From Hanleya hanleyi (taxonomy: Eukaryota; Mollusca; Polyplacophora; Lepidopleurida; Hanleyidae): a stretch of 64,000 nt of DNA. Location of the stretch: the NCBI GenBank assembly GCA_036873755.1, contig JAVTVY010037230.1:62001-126000 (forward strand), read 5' to 3'. Made by a program: the position numbers and the translations under genes. How positions within the stretch are numbered: the first letter of the stretch is position 1; the number at the start of each line of letters is the position of its first letter. Positions 9,101 to 19,775 of the stretch are shown one piece after another. The notes under the pieces were generated by a model that was given only the letters and a program-made list of their open reading frames with translations, was not told the DNA's origin and made no database searches.

Positions 9101-12100
9101 AATATCCGTCGAATCATTTGATGCGGGCAACCAGTACTGTTTGACACACATGTATACAATTTCGAACTACGCAGAAAAGTAAATTAAGAACCAATAAAAA
9201 AACCTTCCTAGAACCAGGGATTCTCTTTGATAGTTCCAGCTAGAACTTACCGACTCAAATCAAATATAATAATAATTCTATATAATTTAACAATCTTCGA
9301 TGAAACATATCGCTCTCATGTACACCACGGGGAGACATTCAGGGATATTTATTTTTAAATAGTTTGACCTACCTAGGAAGACCTTTCTGAGATCTTGGCT
9401 GAGGAATTCCCTAATTTCATCCGCACTGAAGCCGACGCACAGTAACGCGGCAGTCATGGCGCCAGCGCTGGCGCCGGCGTAACGCTTGACCTGTCCCATC
9501 ATTCCCATATCTTCCATTTCCTGGGTGAAGAAGTGGGGATGAAGAGTGTTACAATTTTATTAATTTACGGTGCAGACACCTATATTTTCCCTCACAACAT
9601 TTTCTTGGGACCTTTTATATGACTTAGAGCTATTAAACATATAAAAGAAATGAAATATAAAAATGGTGTCGCCACTAAATTAACAAATGTAAATGCCCAT
9701 AAACGGATTGACTCGTGAATAATAGGGAAATGGAGAAGAGTAACGTTTAGATTAAATGTTTTGATAGAAATACACATAATTTGTTTCTCAAATGTCCACT
9801 GACATGTAAGTCAACCAATCGAAGTATAATAAATCTGGAACCAATTCGACAGTGTCCACAGGGGCACATGTGCCCCTTCACGCATAAGCGCATTTGATGG
9901 TCAATGGAACAAATCTCAAAAATAAGTACTCTTACACCCAAAATGCAACTGTTTCTTCCTTGCTCCCAAATTAATATGAAATATTTGATACACCAAAAAT
10001 GTAAAACAAAAATACTTCTTCTGCTTGGACAAATTGAGGGACGGATAAAGAGCAAGCATGTATATTATTTGGCACTGATCAATTTGACCCATTGGTTTTG
10101 CATTGTGATAGAACTCTCGCCTATCAAGTGACAGATCCCAAGTTCGACCCTGGCAGTGTCATAACAAGGACTTCAAAAATGGACCTTGAATATTCCTTGC
10201 TTGGCGCTCATCAGGAAGAGGATAGATCAAGGACTGGTTGTACCGGTGTCAGGACAATGTGACTGGGTCATTGTGATATGACTGTAATATTGTTGAAAGC
10301 GACGTTACAATCCTACTCATTCGCGCTTGTATCACGAGAATACTAAAGAGGTATATCCCTTACGTTTCATGGAAGTAAGTTTATTGGGAATCAAATAGAC
10401 AGCTTCGAGAAGATTGTTGGGTCATAAGAAGGTACCATACCTGCAATAGACGTCTTGTCGGTCGTCTAAAAATTTCAAAAGCCGCGATGTTTCTTCCCAT
10501 AGTGCAATGCGAGCCACGAGTAAACTTTTGCCTTACGGACCGAAAATTGCTGAAAAAAGTTATTTCAAAGGCTTTTTTACATGATTTCTTCAGACTTCTT
10601 TCCCTCTAGAACAGTTCAGTGATATTTCAGGTCCCTGTCAGCCTCTCGCACTGTCTATTAACAAACTTATGACGGTGATTTTTCCGAGGCCCGTATGAAG
10701 GCATTGCTGTATTCGAATCTTGTTCCTGAAAAATGGGCGATAACTCTTCTTTTTGCCACTTTCAGACGACCGGCAGGTCGTGTATTGAAGATTGTCATCT
10801 GGATACTGTTTTAACACCCCCCCCCCCTTTCCCCCTCCCATGCAAACCTGGGATATAAAACCGACGGTACCCAGCTCTGTATTTTATTATATTTGCCCAA
10901 AACCGTGACACGTGACCATCAGCTCTGACGTATGACATCGGCTCTCCAATCGAGAAGCGAATGTGGTTGAAAAACAGTCGACGACGTAATGGCCAAAAGC
11001 AGTTCCTTTGATGTGTGTTGCCTGGCAGATATTCTTTCAAGCGTACTTTTATACAATCAGATTTGACGTTGAAGTGCTCCAACGATGTGTGTTGCGGGTG
11101 GGGGGAGGGAGCAAATGATGCAGAGGTAAGTACGCTAGTTTGCACTGAAATCTGGACAAGCTACATTCAGTTTAAGGTGCTGTTACCTTTACCGTTGACC
11201 TCAAAATAAACAGAATGAACGAAATAAACTCTGGATTCACACGGACAACCTAGTCTCGAGAACTCGGCTGAATCAACCCACAGCGTGGGCAAGACTAGAT
11301 TTAGTTTCCGGGTGGTGTGATCCTGACCGTTGACACCAATAGGCTTCCTTTAAAGCACACGGACAACACACCTGTGAATTTTCGAGATGTTCAGTGGAAG
11401 CTAACTCAATATATCACCCGGAGAACGTTAAGTATAACGGAATAACTGACTGAAGGACGGACGGACCATAATGCCACTTCGAGTAAATACGGTGTGTCAC
11501 CAGAAAAGGTCCGTTGAATCATGGACGCGGAAATTCTTTAATGGACGACGACTGAATCTGGAATTACACTTGTAGCTTTCTATTGCACGAAAAATTAATA
11601 TATTTTCATTTTGGTTTCTGTGTTAATTCTACTAAAATGAAATAGTCACAACTTTAGTCATCTTCGAATACAATTTTGCAATACAGTATTTTGGAGGTTG
11701 GGTTATTCAAGGAGAATTACATTTCACCTTTTTAATTAAACTGTATTAAGTTCTGTTCATGAGGTGTTGGTCTCTGTTCTACTTGTCCGCTGAACCGATT
11801 AATGCGAAACTTGGCATACGTAATGGATGAGTCAGAGTCTATCAAAGATACTCATGAGAAGTTGTTCTAAGAAACAATATGGCCGCCAATAACCAAACAA
11901 AATGGTCAGATATCGGGTTTTGATGGCGAAAACGGGTATATCGACAGGATGATAATGAACAAATGGGTCCCTAAGTCTGGAATTGATCCGATTCACCCAC
12001 ACGGGCCTCAACAGATGCACTGTTATAAATCACACCGTAAATTCACAGTTAAATGTACTGGCAGAAAAGGTGCCAGTACATTCAACTGTAAAAAAATTAC

Positions 12101-15100
12101 GTTGCACCGTATTTTACAATTTTACCGTTTTTTAACAGGCTTTGAACTGTAAAATGTTGCATCGTATTTTATAATTACCGTTTATTGACAGGCATTCAAC
12201 TGTAAAATTTGGGTAGCCCTGTAATTTACAATTATCGTTGCTTTAACATTCTTTAAACAATAAAATTACGTGGCACCATTGTCTACAATTATCGGTTCCG
12301 CGGCAACGTAGGTCACTGAAAGGCCGAAATGGCCATTGCTCTTCGTGTTTACAAATGCGATCACCACAAGCTTCGTAAATAATCACGAACGAATCTGTGC
12401 AATTATTACACGAATAGTAGGATGCAACTCCAAGTCAGATAAAACCCATCTTCGCATATGCAAGTCGAACACTAAATGACGGAACGTTAGCGTAGTACTT
12501 AGCTTGAACTGTGAAGATGGATAAAACCAAAACCACCCAGCGCGTGTTCTGATAATGCTCTGAATGTTGTATCGTACAACACAGGTGTCGGATGTTTCCT
12601 GCAACTGAGCGTTTCGTGTGCAAAGATATCAACCTCCTTTCAGAGAAAACAAGAATTTTATGTTACGTGTGTGCGCAGTTTACCCATTGCAGTTGATGTC
12701 AACTGAAATATCACAGTTCAATTTACAGATTAATGTGTTTACGATTGAATGTACTGTAAACTCCAACATACATTTAGTGTAAAATAACGGTAATTTATAA
12801 CAGTGTGCCCAGATGGAATGTAGATTAACGAACTTTTACCGTTCACCGATCGGTTTGGCGGCCATATTGGTTGACCTCGTCTTTTTAACCTTCTAAGGCA
12901 GCTACAGAACCAATTGTTACGGAACTTCCGGATCTACCAATGGTACTACCAAGTGTTTCAAGGGACAATATGGCTGTAATCCACAATTCAAAATTGTCGG
13001 ACTTTTTGTAATGGACTAGAACGACCAAAGTGGCTCTATTTATGTTCGGGGACACATAAAAATGAGATGTTTTCATTGAAGACATTGCAGCCAAATGCGA
13101 TAATTATTTTTGGAAAGATGTATTTCTATCTTTGACAGAATTCATACAAATATGTAGGAATCAGATTAGTAGTATCCAGCAACCGATTTGGAGGAATTCA
13201 GCGGTTCTGGTGAATGATCAACCTATTTACTATCCAAAATGGCTTAGGCGGGGGATAGTAAACTATATAGATTTGATAGACGCTCAGGGAAGGTTTCGAG
13301 AGTATGAGGATTTCTGTGAATTCTGTGGTTTCCGTCCAGCTTTCACTTTATATTATGGATTAACAAACGCATTGAAATATAGTGTAAAGAATCTTAAGGT
13401 TCACAGTAAAGATGTATTAGGCACATATGGTCCACGTATAGCGGATCACCTATTGATATTGTTGAATTGTAAAAAAGGTTGTAGAAAAATATCTGCACTC
13501 TTTGTTCACAAATTGTATTCGGTTCCGAAATTTGAACGTAAATGGCACGATGAACTGCATATTGTTTATAGTAAAGAAGTTTGGAATAGAGTCTATATGG
13601 TTCCCAGATCGGCTACCCTAGATAAAAGACTACTATGGTTTCAATACAGGATAATAAGTCGGATCCTTGGAACCAACGAATATTTACACAAAATAGGATT
13701 TCAGGATCACGATACCTGTTGGTTTTGTAAAAGTACGTTCGAATGCATTTCCCATCGGTTTTGGTTCTGCCCAATTGTGAATCAGTTTTTGCGAGAGGTA
13801 AATCTCTTGTTTTCGGACTTTGGTTTCAGTCTCATCCTTAACGCAACAACTGCTATTTCAGGTATAACAGACGGTCTAAATGAATACATGTATAAAGATT
13901 TAAATTTCTATATGTTGCAAACACGTTTTTACATATTTAAAACTCGTTGTCAAAAAAGTATTCTCAGCTTACCTAATTTCAAAACAGAATTGGAAAATTA
14001 TAGACAATTAGAAAAAGTTATTGCACTGAGAAAAAAACACCTTGGTAGAACATTACAAAAGATGGGAAGTCCTACATTATTGACAGTAATTTCTTTCTAT
14101 TACGAAAGAAACTATTTTTTCCTTTTCCTATCTGTTTAAATGCTTTTGTTATGTAAACATGCTGCCAGGTAATTTTTTGTGTATACGACATGCTTACCAA
14201 ACTGCCATTATGTTATGTGTTACCAAATCTTATGTAACAATTATCTATATCTGTGCAAATAAAAAAAATAAAAAAATGTGGTGTTTACAAAGCCTATGGC
14301 CATGGAAATGTCAGTAGATGTTTTTTTTTTTCCCTGAAAATCTCGTTGGGCCCCTGGTATTATTGTGGCCTTATTAATATTTATAATTAGGGAATACATT
14401 TTTTTCTTCATAGGTCAATAACTATAGATTGCTGTGACGAAAAAGAAAATGCATGCACATTTTCTCCGACACGGATGGCTACACCTTAGGCGACGTTCTA
14501 CCTAAGGCGAATTATCAACGAAGTGACAGCGAAATGAATAATGTATGACAAGCTATGAATGCATTTATATTAAGCTCGGGGCGTCGTGGTGTCGCAAGAA
14601 TGTTTGGTGTGCTGTTCGTTTGTAACAAATTAAATGTGATATTTTTGAAAAATCCTGGTGCATACCCAAGGCGTACTCATATTTTTGACAATATTTAGGA
14701 TTTTATCTTTGCCGGTGTTTCTGAAGGTGGGTGGGTGGGGCGGGGGGGCGGTTAAGAGGGGCGCATTCTGCTTTATCTCCTAATCGACAAAATATTCAGA
14801 GCTGGCATTCGTTGACTTTATACCCTATCATATTGGGGCGTTTCGTCCTCTTTCTTCAGTGATTTTGCATATTTACGCGTGAAAGTGCACAAAATCATTC
14901 TATTTCACATCAGGTAATTCTTTATAAATGTTTTGGAGAATATAACAAGTAAAAATCGGAAAATATGACCGTCATCACAACGGCCAGCTGGAATTTTATT
15001 TTAATTTTCTGGCGGAGGTTGACCCAAAAATGAATTGTAGAAATCTGAGCCCCTCCCTGCCGCCACATATCCCAATGAGTAACCTATGAACAATATTTAG

Positions 15101-18100
15101 AGGGTGGAGTGAAATGCTCAGGCCAGATAGGGTTAATCATTGGAGATGTTTCTGAAGGGACGGGAAGGGGGCATTATTTGGAACAGAAAAAGCCTGTATG
15201 CCTATATGACAGAGTTTGTTTTTCGAATATAGAAACGTTCTTTCAAATCGAGACTCAGATGAATTGGAGCTCCAATAAGAAGCCTACATGTATATTCTTT
15301 TGAAAAGGCACATAATCAACATCGTCGCTATTAACCAAGGCCATGACCTGATTTAAAGTGCAAACATGTGTCTAGACATTATTCAGCAAGTGATGAGCTA
15401 AATTGCGCGCAAAAACAGAAACGTGGTTTAATGGTGTCTGCATATTTTAATGTAGGCTACGGGGGTCAAGAATAAAAGTATTTGTGAAATGACAAATGTT
15501 ACTAAAGTGACGATTTATCGTTGAATTTATTTATTTTCTCGAAATTCGTGTCAATGACTTTGATTTGGATTGTCGGGACACTAAGTCGACTTCCAGAAAT
15601 GTTGGCTAGGAATTTCGAGAAAATAAATAAATTCCAAGAGAGAATAACTAAATCTAAATCAGTCTTTCCATGATACCATTTCCAGAGGAGGAGTCGCGGT
15701 CAGGCAAGGCAAATAATTGAGGTATCTTCACACACGCAACCAGTCGGAACACTACAGATACTCGAATGACGGGACGTTGAAACGGGAAGCAATCTCAAGT
15801 TACCTCATGCAGATATAAAGTTAGGGGTTATTATATCTTACACCAGGGCTATCTAAATCCCGTGCGAGCTAAGCTGTAACTCCGAAATGACGCCTCTTTC
15901 AAATACAGGCAGGATGAATATAGAGAAACAATATCCAGTTAAGGCTTCATACTCATGGTGCGTGCCAAACGCTCTTCTCTGGAAAGTTCAAATGGTTTGC
16001 TGTCATCAATGAAAATATCAAAAGACCGTCTAGCGCATGTTATACATTACCTTATAGCCTAATCCTAATCAATACTAAAATGAAAAGGCAGAATTTGTCA
16101 CGATTGCATGGATTATATCGGATACCGATGGTGGGAAGGAGCAAGCAAGAATTTTTCATAGCGTTACTACTAGATGGTATATCAGGGAAATACCATCTAT
16201 TTTGGTATAGCAAGGTTGAAACTTGAACATGAATTCAGTTGGCTGGAACGGCATCTTCGCATACCCAAGCCGAATACTGCGCGTGACGGAACGTTAGTGT
16301 AGTATTTAGCTTGAAACGTGAAGATGCTGGACGGGTTTCGATCTATATAAAAAAAAGAGCATGAGACCACCCTCCAATTTGCTTTTTGTTGCTCCTGTCG
16401 ATCCAACATTTTTCAGGCAGTAATTGAATGCTGAAAACACAAAATGAATTCGAATCCTGCGTTCTTACTTTAGCCATCCTCGCTACAATCTGATTAAATC
16501 TCAGACTTAATAACCGCTCCTCTATCGGACATGTCGCTAATTAAGATCTGGGACAGTCTGTATCTTAAATCTGTCGCGCATGTCAGACTGGCGATCAATC
16601 AAAGTCCAACTTCAACGGGCGAATAGGTGCCTATCCGAGCAAATAATAATCTTCGCTGTTGCTTATGGAGAGCAAGAACTTCGTCAGCCGCCTGGGTTGG
16701 ATTTTTGCTGCTCCCCGTCCACTACAGAAATAATCGGATAAGCAAGCATCGAGGCGTTTTTTCATCAGATTGTTGGAACGCATCAGTATTCGAAAAATGA
16801 CCTCAACATGAATTTTTTATCCAGGTAACATTAAAGTGAGCGTAAAGGCTGCGACAACACACACACACTATGTGGAAGAACTATATTAAAAGTATCATTT
16901 GGCAGCAACAAATATTTTTTTGGATTTTTTTCCTTCCAAAAAAAAATCAAAAAAAATCCAAACATCGGAATTATTGACTGGTGCAACAATCGACTGGGGT
17001 CGGCCATGTCAGTGTATTGAGTAGCCTTGCCCCAATGAAAACGCTTCCACGTAGCAAGTGATATTTTCCTGTGAAAAGCTCGGCTGTTTCAAGCGTGTTT
17101 TGACTGTGTTGCCTGTCTCCAACATGTGTTTACCGAGCTGAAACGTTACACGAACTACTCACTACTTTCGTCGACATCGCAGCGTTTTGGTTCAAACTGA
17201 TAACTCTGTAAATCTTCATTTGTCTCTTCGTCAGAACTTGAAGTCAGGCTGTCCTCCTCGTACGTCGCCATGTTTACATGCTTACTACGCTTTCTAACTC
17301 CGCGAAGTAGAGAGCTTCGAGGTGATACAACGTCACTGGTCTGATGTGAGATAGCCAACATGGCGGCGGCCGGGGAACAATCATCTTCACATTTCAAGTT
17401 AAAGGCTACACTAACGTTCCGTCATTTACCTTGACATACTGAATAGAGTAAAGTGTTCAAACCGGGAAACGCACGTGATGTCATATAGCCAATCAAGATG
17501 GGAGCTTGCCAACATTGTGCAGAGAGGATTTTCTTTGATGTCTGTCCGTGTGGTTTCCGTATATGGCAAGTGGTGGTTTTTAGCGATGTTAATTTCTTTC
17601 GAATAGCCAATCAAATTTGAATTCTTGAGGTCATACGTTACGCTTCTCCTAATATGGACCACGGAATATTTATAGACCCGTATTCTGATCACATAATGCG
17701 TCGTGTTCAGCCAAGGCAACACGTGCAGTGTTCGGCTTGGATATGCGAAGATGGGGAACAATAATACAACGGAGATAATTTCGCTCCTACTCGGTGCAAA
17801 CAAATTCCAAAATATAGTTGTTGCTGCTGTTTAATGCTTTCAATGTAGTTCTTTCCCACAAAGTGGATGTTGCCTCAGCCTTTACGTGCACTTTAAGGAC
17901 GAGTTCTTAGCCCATCACACCACCTGAGGAATATATGAGTGACTATCACTCCACCTGAGGAATATATGAGTGACCATCACTCCACCTGAGGAATATATGA
18001 GTGACCAAGGGGCTCCGAGTTTATTTCAATTTACTCGTAATATAGCTAGCTTATGATATTACGACTGTGTTCTGCGAAGCATCCGATCTTGGGCTGTCAG

Positions 18101-18477
18101 TATTGTGATTATTCATATAGTAGCACATTCCATACTGATATAATACATAAACTTACCTTTAATGCGCCACAATAAGCAAGTCCTTTGTTTCCGCCTCCCT
18201 CCAGAATCAGATTCTCGAAAGGGTATGTGTATTTGGTGTGATCCACTGCCTCGGCCTTGGCGTCCACATCGTCCAAAGTGGTGCTCAACCGTGCACGAGT
18301 CTCCCGTAATTCGTTCGAAATTCCGGGAGTATCCGGGGGCACACTCTCGTCTAGAAAAATGGAATTGTCAATCTGACAAGATGACTCCATATCCGAGTCG
18401 TTATCCGAGTCGTTGCCCGGATCTACGCTTCCATACCTCTGGTTCGAGATTTTTGACTTGGTTGATTTATTTCCCAT
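6025..18477 (-). CDS. Patatin-like phospholipase, six exons (3' end not found)
   Basis: Exons 18157-18477, 9373-9520, 8807-8943, 8256-8391, 7683-7778 and 6025-6155 (minus strand) join in phases 0,1,0,1,1,0 into 323 codons. All internal borders are GT/AG. Seen: a GGGNKG oxyanion loop (residues 94-99), GASAG with Ser125 as nucleophile, and DGG with Asp266, the three signatures of the patatin Ser/Asp lipid acyl hydrolases. MGNKST at the start fits the N-myristoylation consensus and is followed by lysines, so membrane targeting is likely (inference). Residues 10-85 are acidic, low-complexity and probably disordered. Expected activity: ester hydrolysis of phospholipids or neutral lipids at a membrane. 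Intron 1 is 8.6 kb and full of transposable elements. The exon after residue 323 was not found, so the C-terminus is missing. Confidence 0.88.
6156..7682 (-). other. Patatin intron 5
   Basis: 1527 bp of AT-rich sequence with no gene. A short direct duplication (TACGGTGTACGCTTTCACAA twice) lies near 7510-7560, just past its end, inside the antisense open frame. Confidence 0.6.
7683..7778 (-). CDS. Patatin gene exon 5 (catalytic aspartate)
   Basis: A 96-nt exon between the acceptor ATGCAG and the donor GTAAGT, phase 1 at both ends. It codes TDVYVDGGVLCNYPIHCFD, with Asp266 in the DGG motif. It is overlapped by a long antisense plus-strand frame (7344-7844) with no recognisable content. Confidence 0.88.
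8256..8391 (-). CDS. Patatin gene exon 4
   Basis: Starts VYERLGKELCVAVTNLNQM and continues through CHPKSTPDMPVCIAVRMS to SMSIPG, with donor GTAAGT in phase 1. AVRMSMSIPG is a strongly conserved block in this family. Confidence 0.87.
8515..8790. repeat. Intronic ACATTACGGAGAACAGATTG minisatellite
   Basis: About ten imperfect units of 20-28 bp (attacggagaacagattgtac) in patatin intron 3. It ends about 20 bp before the exon 3 donor. Confidence 0.75.
8807..8943 (-). CDS. Patatin gene exon 3
   Basis: Preceded by a poly-T/AG acceptor. Codes HSCGYFSLLPNLLSSYGW, then NPGKR, and ends NITFMQ before the donor GTAAAT (phase 0). The GW-NPG and diTF segments are typical of animal patatin-like proteins. 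Confidence 0.85.
9373..9520 (-). CDS. Patatin gene exon 2 (catalytic serine)
   Basis: Starts after the acceptor TTCACCCAG with EMEDMGMMGQVKRYAG and contains GASAG (Ser125). Ends CTAG before the donor GTAGGT, phase 1. This follows GALK of exon 1 in the order expected for the nucleophile elbow of the fold. Confidence 0.88.
10065..10330 (+). mobile_element. tRNA-derived SINE with a CORE-like domain
   Basis: The head has an A-box-like segment (GATAGAACTCTCGCC) and a B-box-like AGTTCGACCCTGG at tRNA-like spacing. It is followed by the conserved body CATCAGGAAGAGGATAGA, GGTGTCAGGACAATGTGACT and GTGATATGACTGTAATATTG / TTGAAAGCGACGTTA. The last segment recurs at about 22500. The layout (Pol III promoter head, conserved core, short tail) defines a SINE. 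The core resembles one I associate with mollusc genomes (recollection, not checked). Confidence 0.7.
12015..12300. repeat. Degenerate ~60-bp tandem repeat (TTCAACTGTAAAAT / TTTACAATTATCGTT)
   Basis: Units alternate CATTCAACTGTAAAAT and TTTACAATTATCGTTTTTTAACAGGC with drift. The first units contain the short palindrome CTGGCAGAAAAGGTGCCAG. Related fragments recur at 12690-12800. Non-coding, probably a decayed terminal-repeat element. Confidence 0.55.
12440..12560 (-). repeat. Interspersed repeat copy 1 (CTTCGCAT...CGGAACGTTAG)
   Basis: Contains CTTCGCATATGCAAGTCGAA, TGACGGAACGTTAGCGTAGT and TTAGCTTGAACTGTGAAGATGG. The same order occurs at 16240-16340 and, inverted and split by an insertion, at 17385-17760. 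Confidence 0.6.
13066..14276 (+). mobile_element. 5'-truncated Tx1/L1-like LINE, ORF2 C-terminus
   Basis: Open from 13066 to 14139. It starts in the post-RT region (NYFWKDVFLSL...YYPKWLRRGIVNYIDLID) and includes the C-terminal block of such LINEs: RLLWFQYRIISRILGTN, then CWFCKSTFECISHRFWFC, a cysteine/histidine knuckle (CxxC...HxxxxC). The frame stays open for 335+ codons but lacks endonuclease and RT, so the copy is dead. The 3' end is an A-rich tail (AAATAAAAAAAATAAAA) at about 14260-14276. It lies in patatin intron 1, antisense to the gene. A related, more complete LINE is at 48.2-59.65 kb. Confidence 0.78.
14705..15137. mobile_element. Degenerate TTAA-type inverted-repeat element, copy 2
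   Basis: The right end is CTCAGGCCAGATAGGG followed by TTAA. The interior has a G-rich left tract (GGGCGGGGGGGCGG) and a C-rich right tract. It shares the ggccgccatttt-like segment and the overall layout of the copy at 3166-3675. The left border is approximate. Confidence 0.45.
15523..15634. repeat. Perfect 25-bp inverted repeat, 62-bp loop
   Basis: The arm at 15523-15547 (GAATTTATTTATTTTCTCG...) is exactly complementary to 15610-15634. Total length is 112 bp with no coding content. It may be a very small MITE or a relic of a foldback element. The perfect arms suggest it is recent or conserved by hairpin-based correction. Confidence 0.7.
16240..16340 (-). repeat. Interspersed repeat copy 2
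   Basis: CTTCGCATACCCAAGCCGAA, TGACGGAACGTTAGTGTAGT and TTAGCTTGAAACGTGAAGATG in the same order as at 12440-12560, uninterrupted. Confidence 0.6.
16899..16965. repeat. A/T-rich imperfect hairpin
   Basis: TTTGGATTTTTTT faces AAAAAAATCCAAA across about 20 bp. Probably simple-sequence expansion in a small palindrome. Confidence 0.4.
17163..17271 (-). CDS. Possible first exon, acidic SSSDEE...YQFEP protein
   Basis: From an ATG in good context (AACATGG) the frame codes MATYEEDSLTSSSDEE, then a short linker and SYQFEPKR, and reaches a consensus donor GTGAGT after 36 codons. A short acidic segment followed by YxFEP resembles the start of animal P2X7-like ballast or zinc-ion proteins (family impression only). 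No second exon was found. The frame is also open upstream to 17397. It may be a pseudo-exon inside patatin intron 1. Confidence 0.3.
17385..17760 (+). repeat. Interspersed repeat copy 3, split by an insertion
   Basis: In inverse orientation to copies 1 and 2: CTTCACATTTCAAG...CTAACGTTCCGTCA at the left and GCAGTGTTCGGCTTGG, ATATGCGAAGATGGG at the right. These halves adjoin in the other copies but are about 290 bp apart here. Confidence 0.65.
17426..17720. mobile_element. ~290-bp MITE-like insertion in interspersed repeat copy 3
   Basis: Defined by comparison with two uninterrupted copies. Ends are TTACCTTGACATACTGAA and TTCAGCCAAGGCAAC, an imperfect inverted repeat (TTRCCTTG...CTGAA). No ORF typical of a transposase. 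The exact target duplication is not clear. Confidence 0.5.
17921..18010. repeat. 31-bp tandem repeat, three units
   Basis: CACCTGAGGAATATATGAGT units start at 17921, 17952 and 17983, an exact 31-bp period, just inside intron 1 near the exon 1 donor. Confidence 0.85.
18157..18477 (-). CDS. Patatin gene exon 1 (start, oxyanion loop)
   Basis: Codes residues 1-107 from MGNKSTK to GGGNKGLAYCGALK and ends AAAG before the donor GTAAGT (phase 0). The serine/aspartate-rich stretch precedes the start of the patatin fold at FENLILEGGG. Confidence 0.88.
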
Positions 18478-19775
18478 CTTTTCATATATTTCCTTGTTGC
18501 CGGTTTTGGTGTGGGACTCTCTTCTCGTTATTTCTCTCGATCTCGCCGTTGACGTATCCGTGATTTATTTTGAACCTCCAATTGCAGGGTATTTTTCTAA
18601 ACGCCCTCTCTCGACCAAGGCATATTTCTGGAATACGATTAAGAGATATTTGTTCAGATTAAGCGGTTGTGTCACCTGTACCGTCGTAAATCATTTCAAG
18701 TGAAGACGTACTGGTGTAGTATCTGTGACTGTATTACAAATCAAGTTTATTTATTATACATATTCTGTAGCCATCATTCGTCTGACAAAGCCGCACCATG
18801 GCAGACTATGCGTTTGACATAACTATACGACAGTTGTTGCACCGATTCACATTTGAGATCTATTAGTCATGACCTTTCCGAATATAAGCATATTGAGCAG
18901 ATTAGAAGCCAGGCAACGTGAAGTATATTTGAACTCGGTTGTAAGTATCCGTTACTGTTTTGACTGGAGAGAAGCTTACTTATCACTCCCTCAATGACTA
19001 AAACCGAAAACGTCTCAGATAGAATTGGTATTCGCAATAGTAGAACTACTTTCACTTTAAAATGTATGCTTCACGATATAACTGTCGTTAAACATTATAG
19101 TCTAAAGATTTTCCCCGGCGCAGATGCATTGATGCCTGACTCATGTCATCAAAGTGTGGTTCGTTTATTTCCTTTATGACTACATCATGGGCCATTTTTT
19201 TAACTATTGATAACACTTGTAAATATGGAATATATGCATCCAAATTACCCACTATTTCAAGAATATAGGACGAAATTTTGAAATTACATCAGTGATAATT
19301 TTGGCAACTTCGGGTTGAAAATAGCCCAGATCAAGATTACAAATATTTCCAAAGCTGCAGACATATGCCGGAGGGGAAATGTACGATCCACAAATGTATG
19401 GCGGAATCACGCGTCAATGCACCTTCCGCTGCAGCGGGTCAAATCTGTTGTCTGCGGATTAACGACACTCGAGCATTGCTTTCGGACTTGAAAAAATATT
19501 TTCCCTGACAAAAGTTTAATGAATTGTTTTGACTCAAGTTAGACATGAGAATTCTAAAACCTGTGAATTCGGGTAAGTGTTTCGCCTTTTCGGTGTTCCA
19601 AGCATGGCCATTAATTTGATATCGATGATAATAGTCGACCGTATAATCAGCTCGTCGATTTTCGCTTAATGGGACCTGAATGTTCGACAACGATTATATG
19701 ACTATAAGTCCCATGTTGACTGTGTTTGACATCAGTCAATTTTCGATCCATTATTTCCAGCCGAAAAAATGTTCT
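18478..19775. other. Region upstream of the patatin gene, no gene seen
   Basis: About 1.3 kb 5' of the patatin start on the minus strand. No obvious TATA box or CpG-rich promoter could be defended. Short frames on both strands are without recognisable content. Confidence 0.5.

Larger units (their letters stand above)
9521..18156 (-). other. Patatin intron 1 (8.6 kb, TE-rich)
   Basis: GTAAGT...CACCCAG borders. It contains a SINE, a Tx1-like LINE fragment, hairpin elements, three copies of an interspersed repeat and a possible small exon of another gene, each listed separately. The segments 9600-10060, 10330-12000, 14280-14700 and 15640-16240 show nothing else that I recognise, apart from G/C homopolymer tracts near 10810-10840. 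Confidence 0.6.

Noticed and set aside
10090..10160. Possible tRNA gene (B-box-like AGTTCGACCC)
   Set aside because: No acceptor stem could be formed and the sequence runs into a SINE core, so it is the tRNA-derived head of a SINE.
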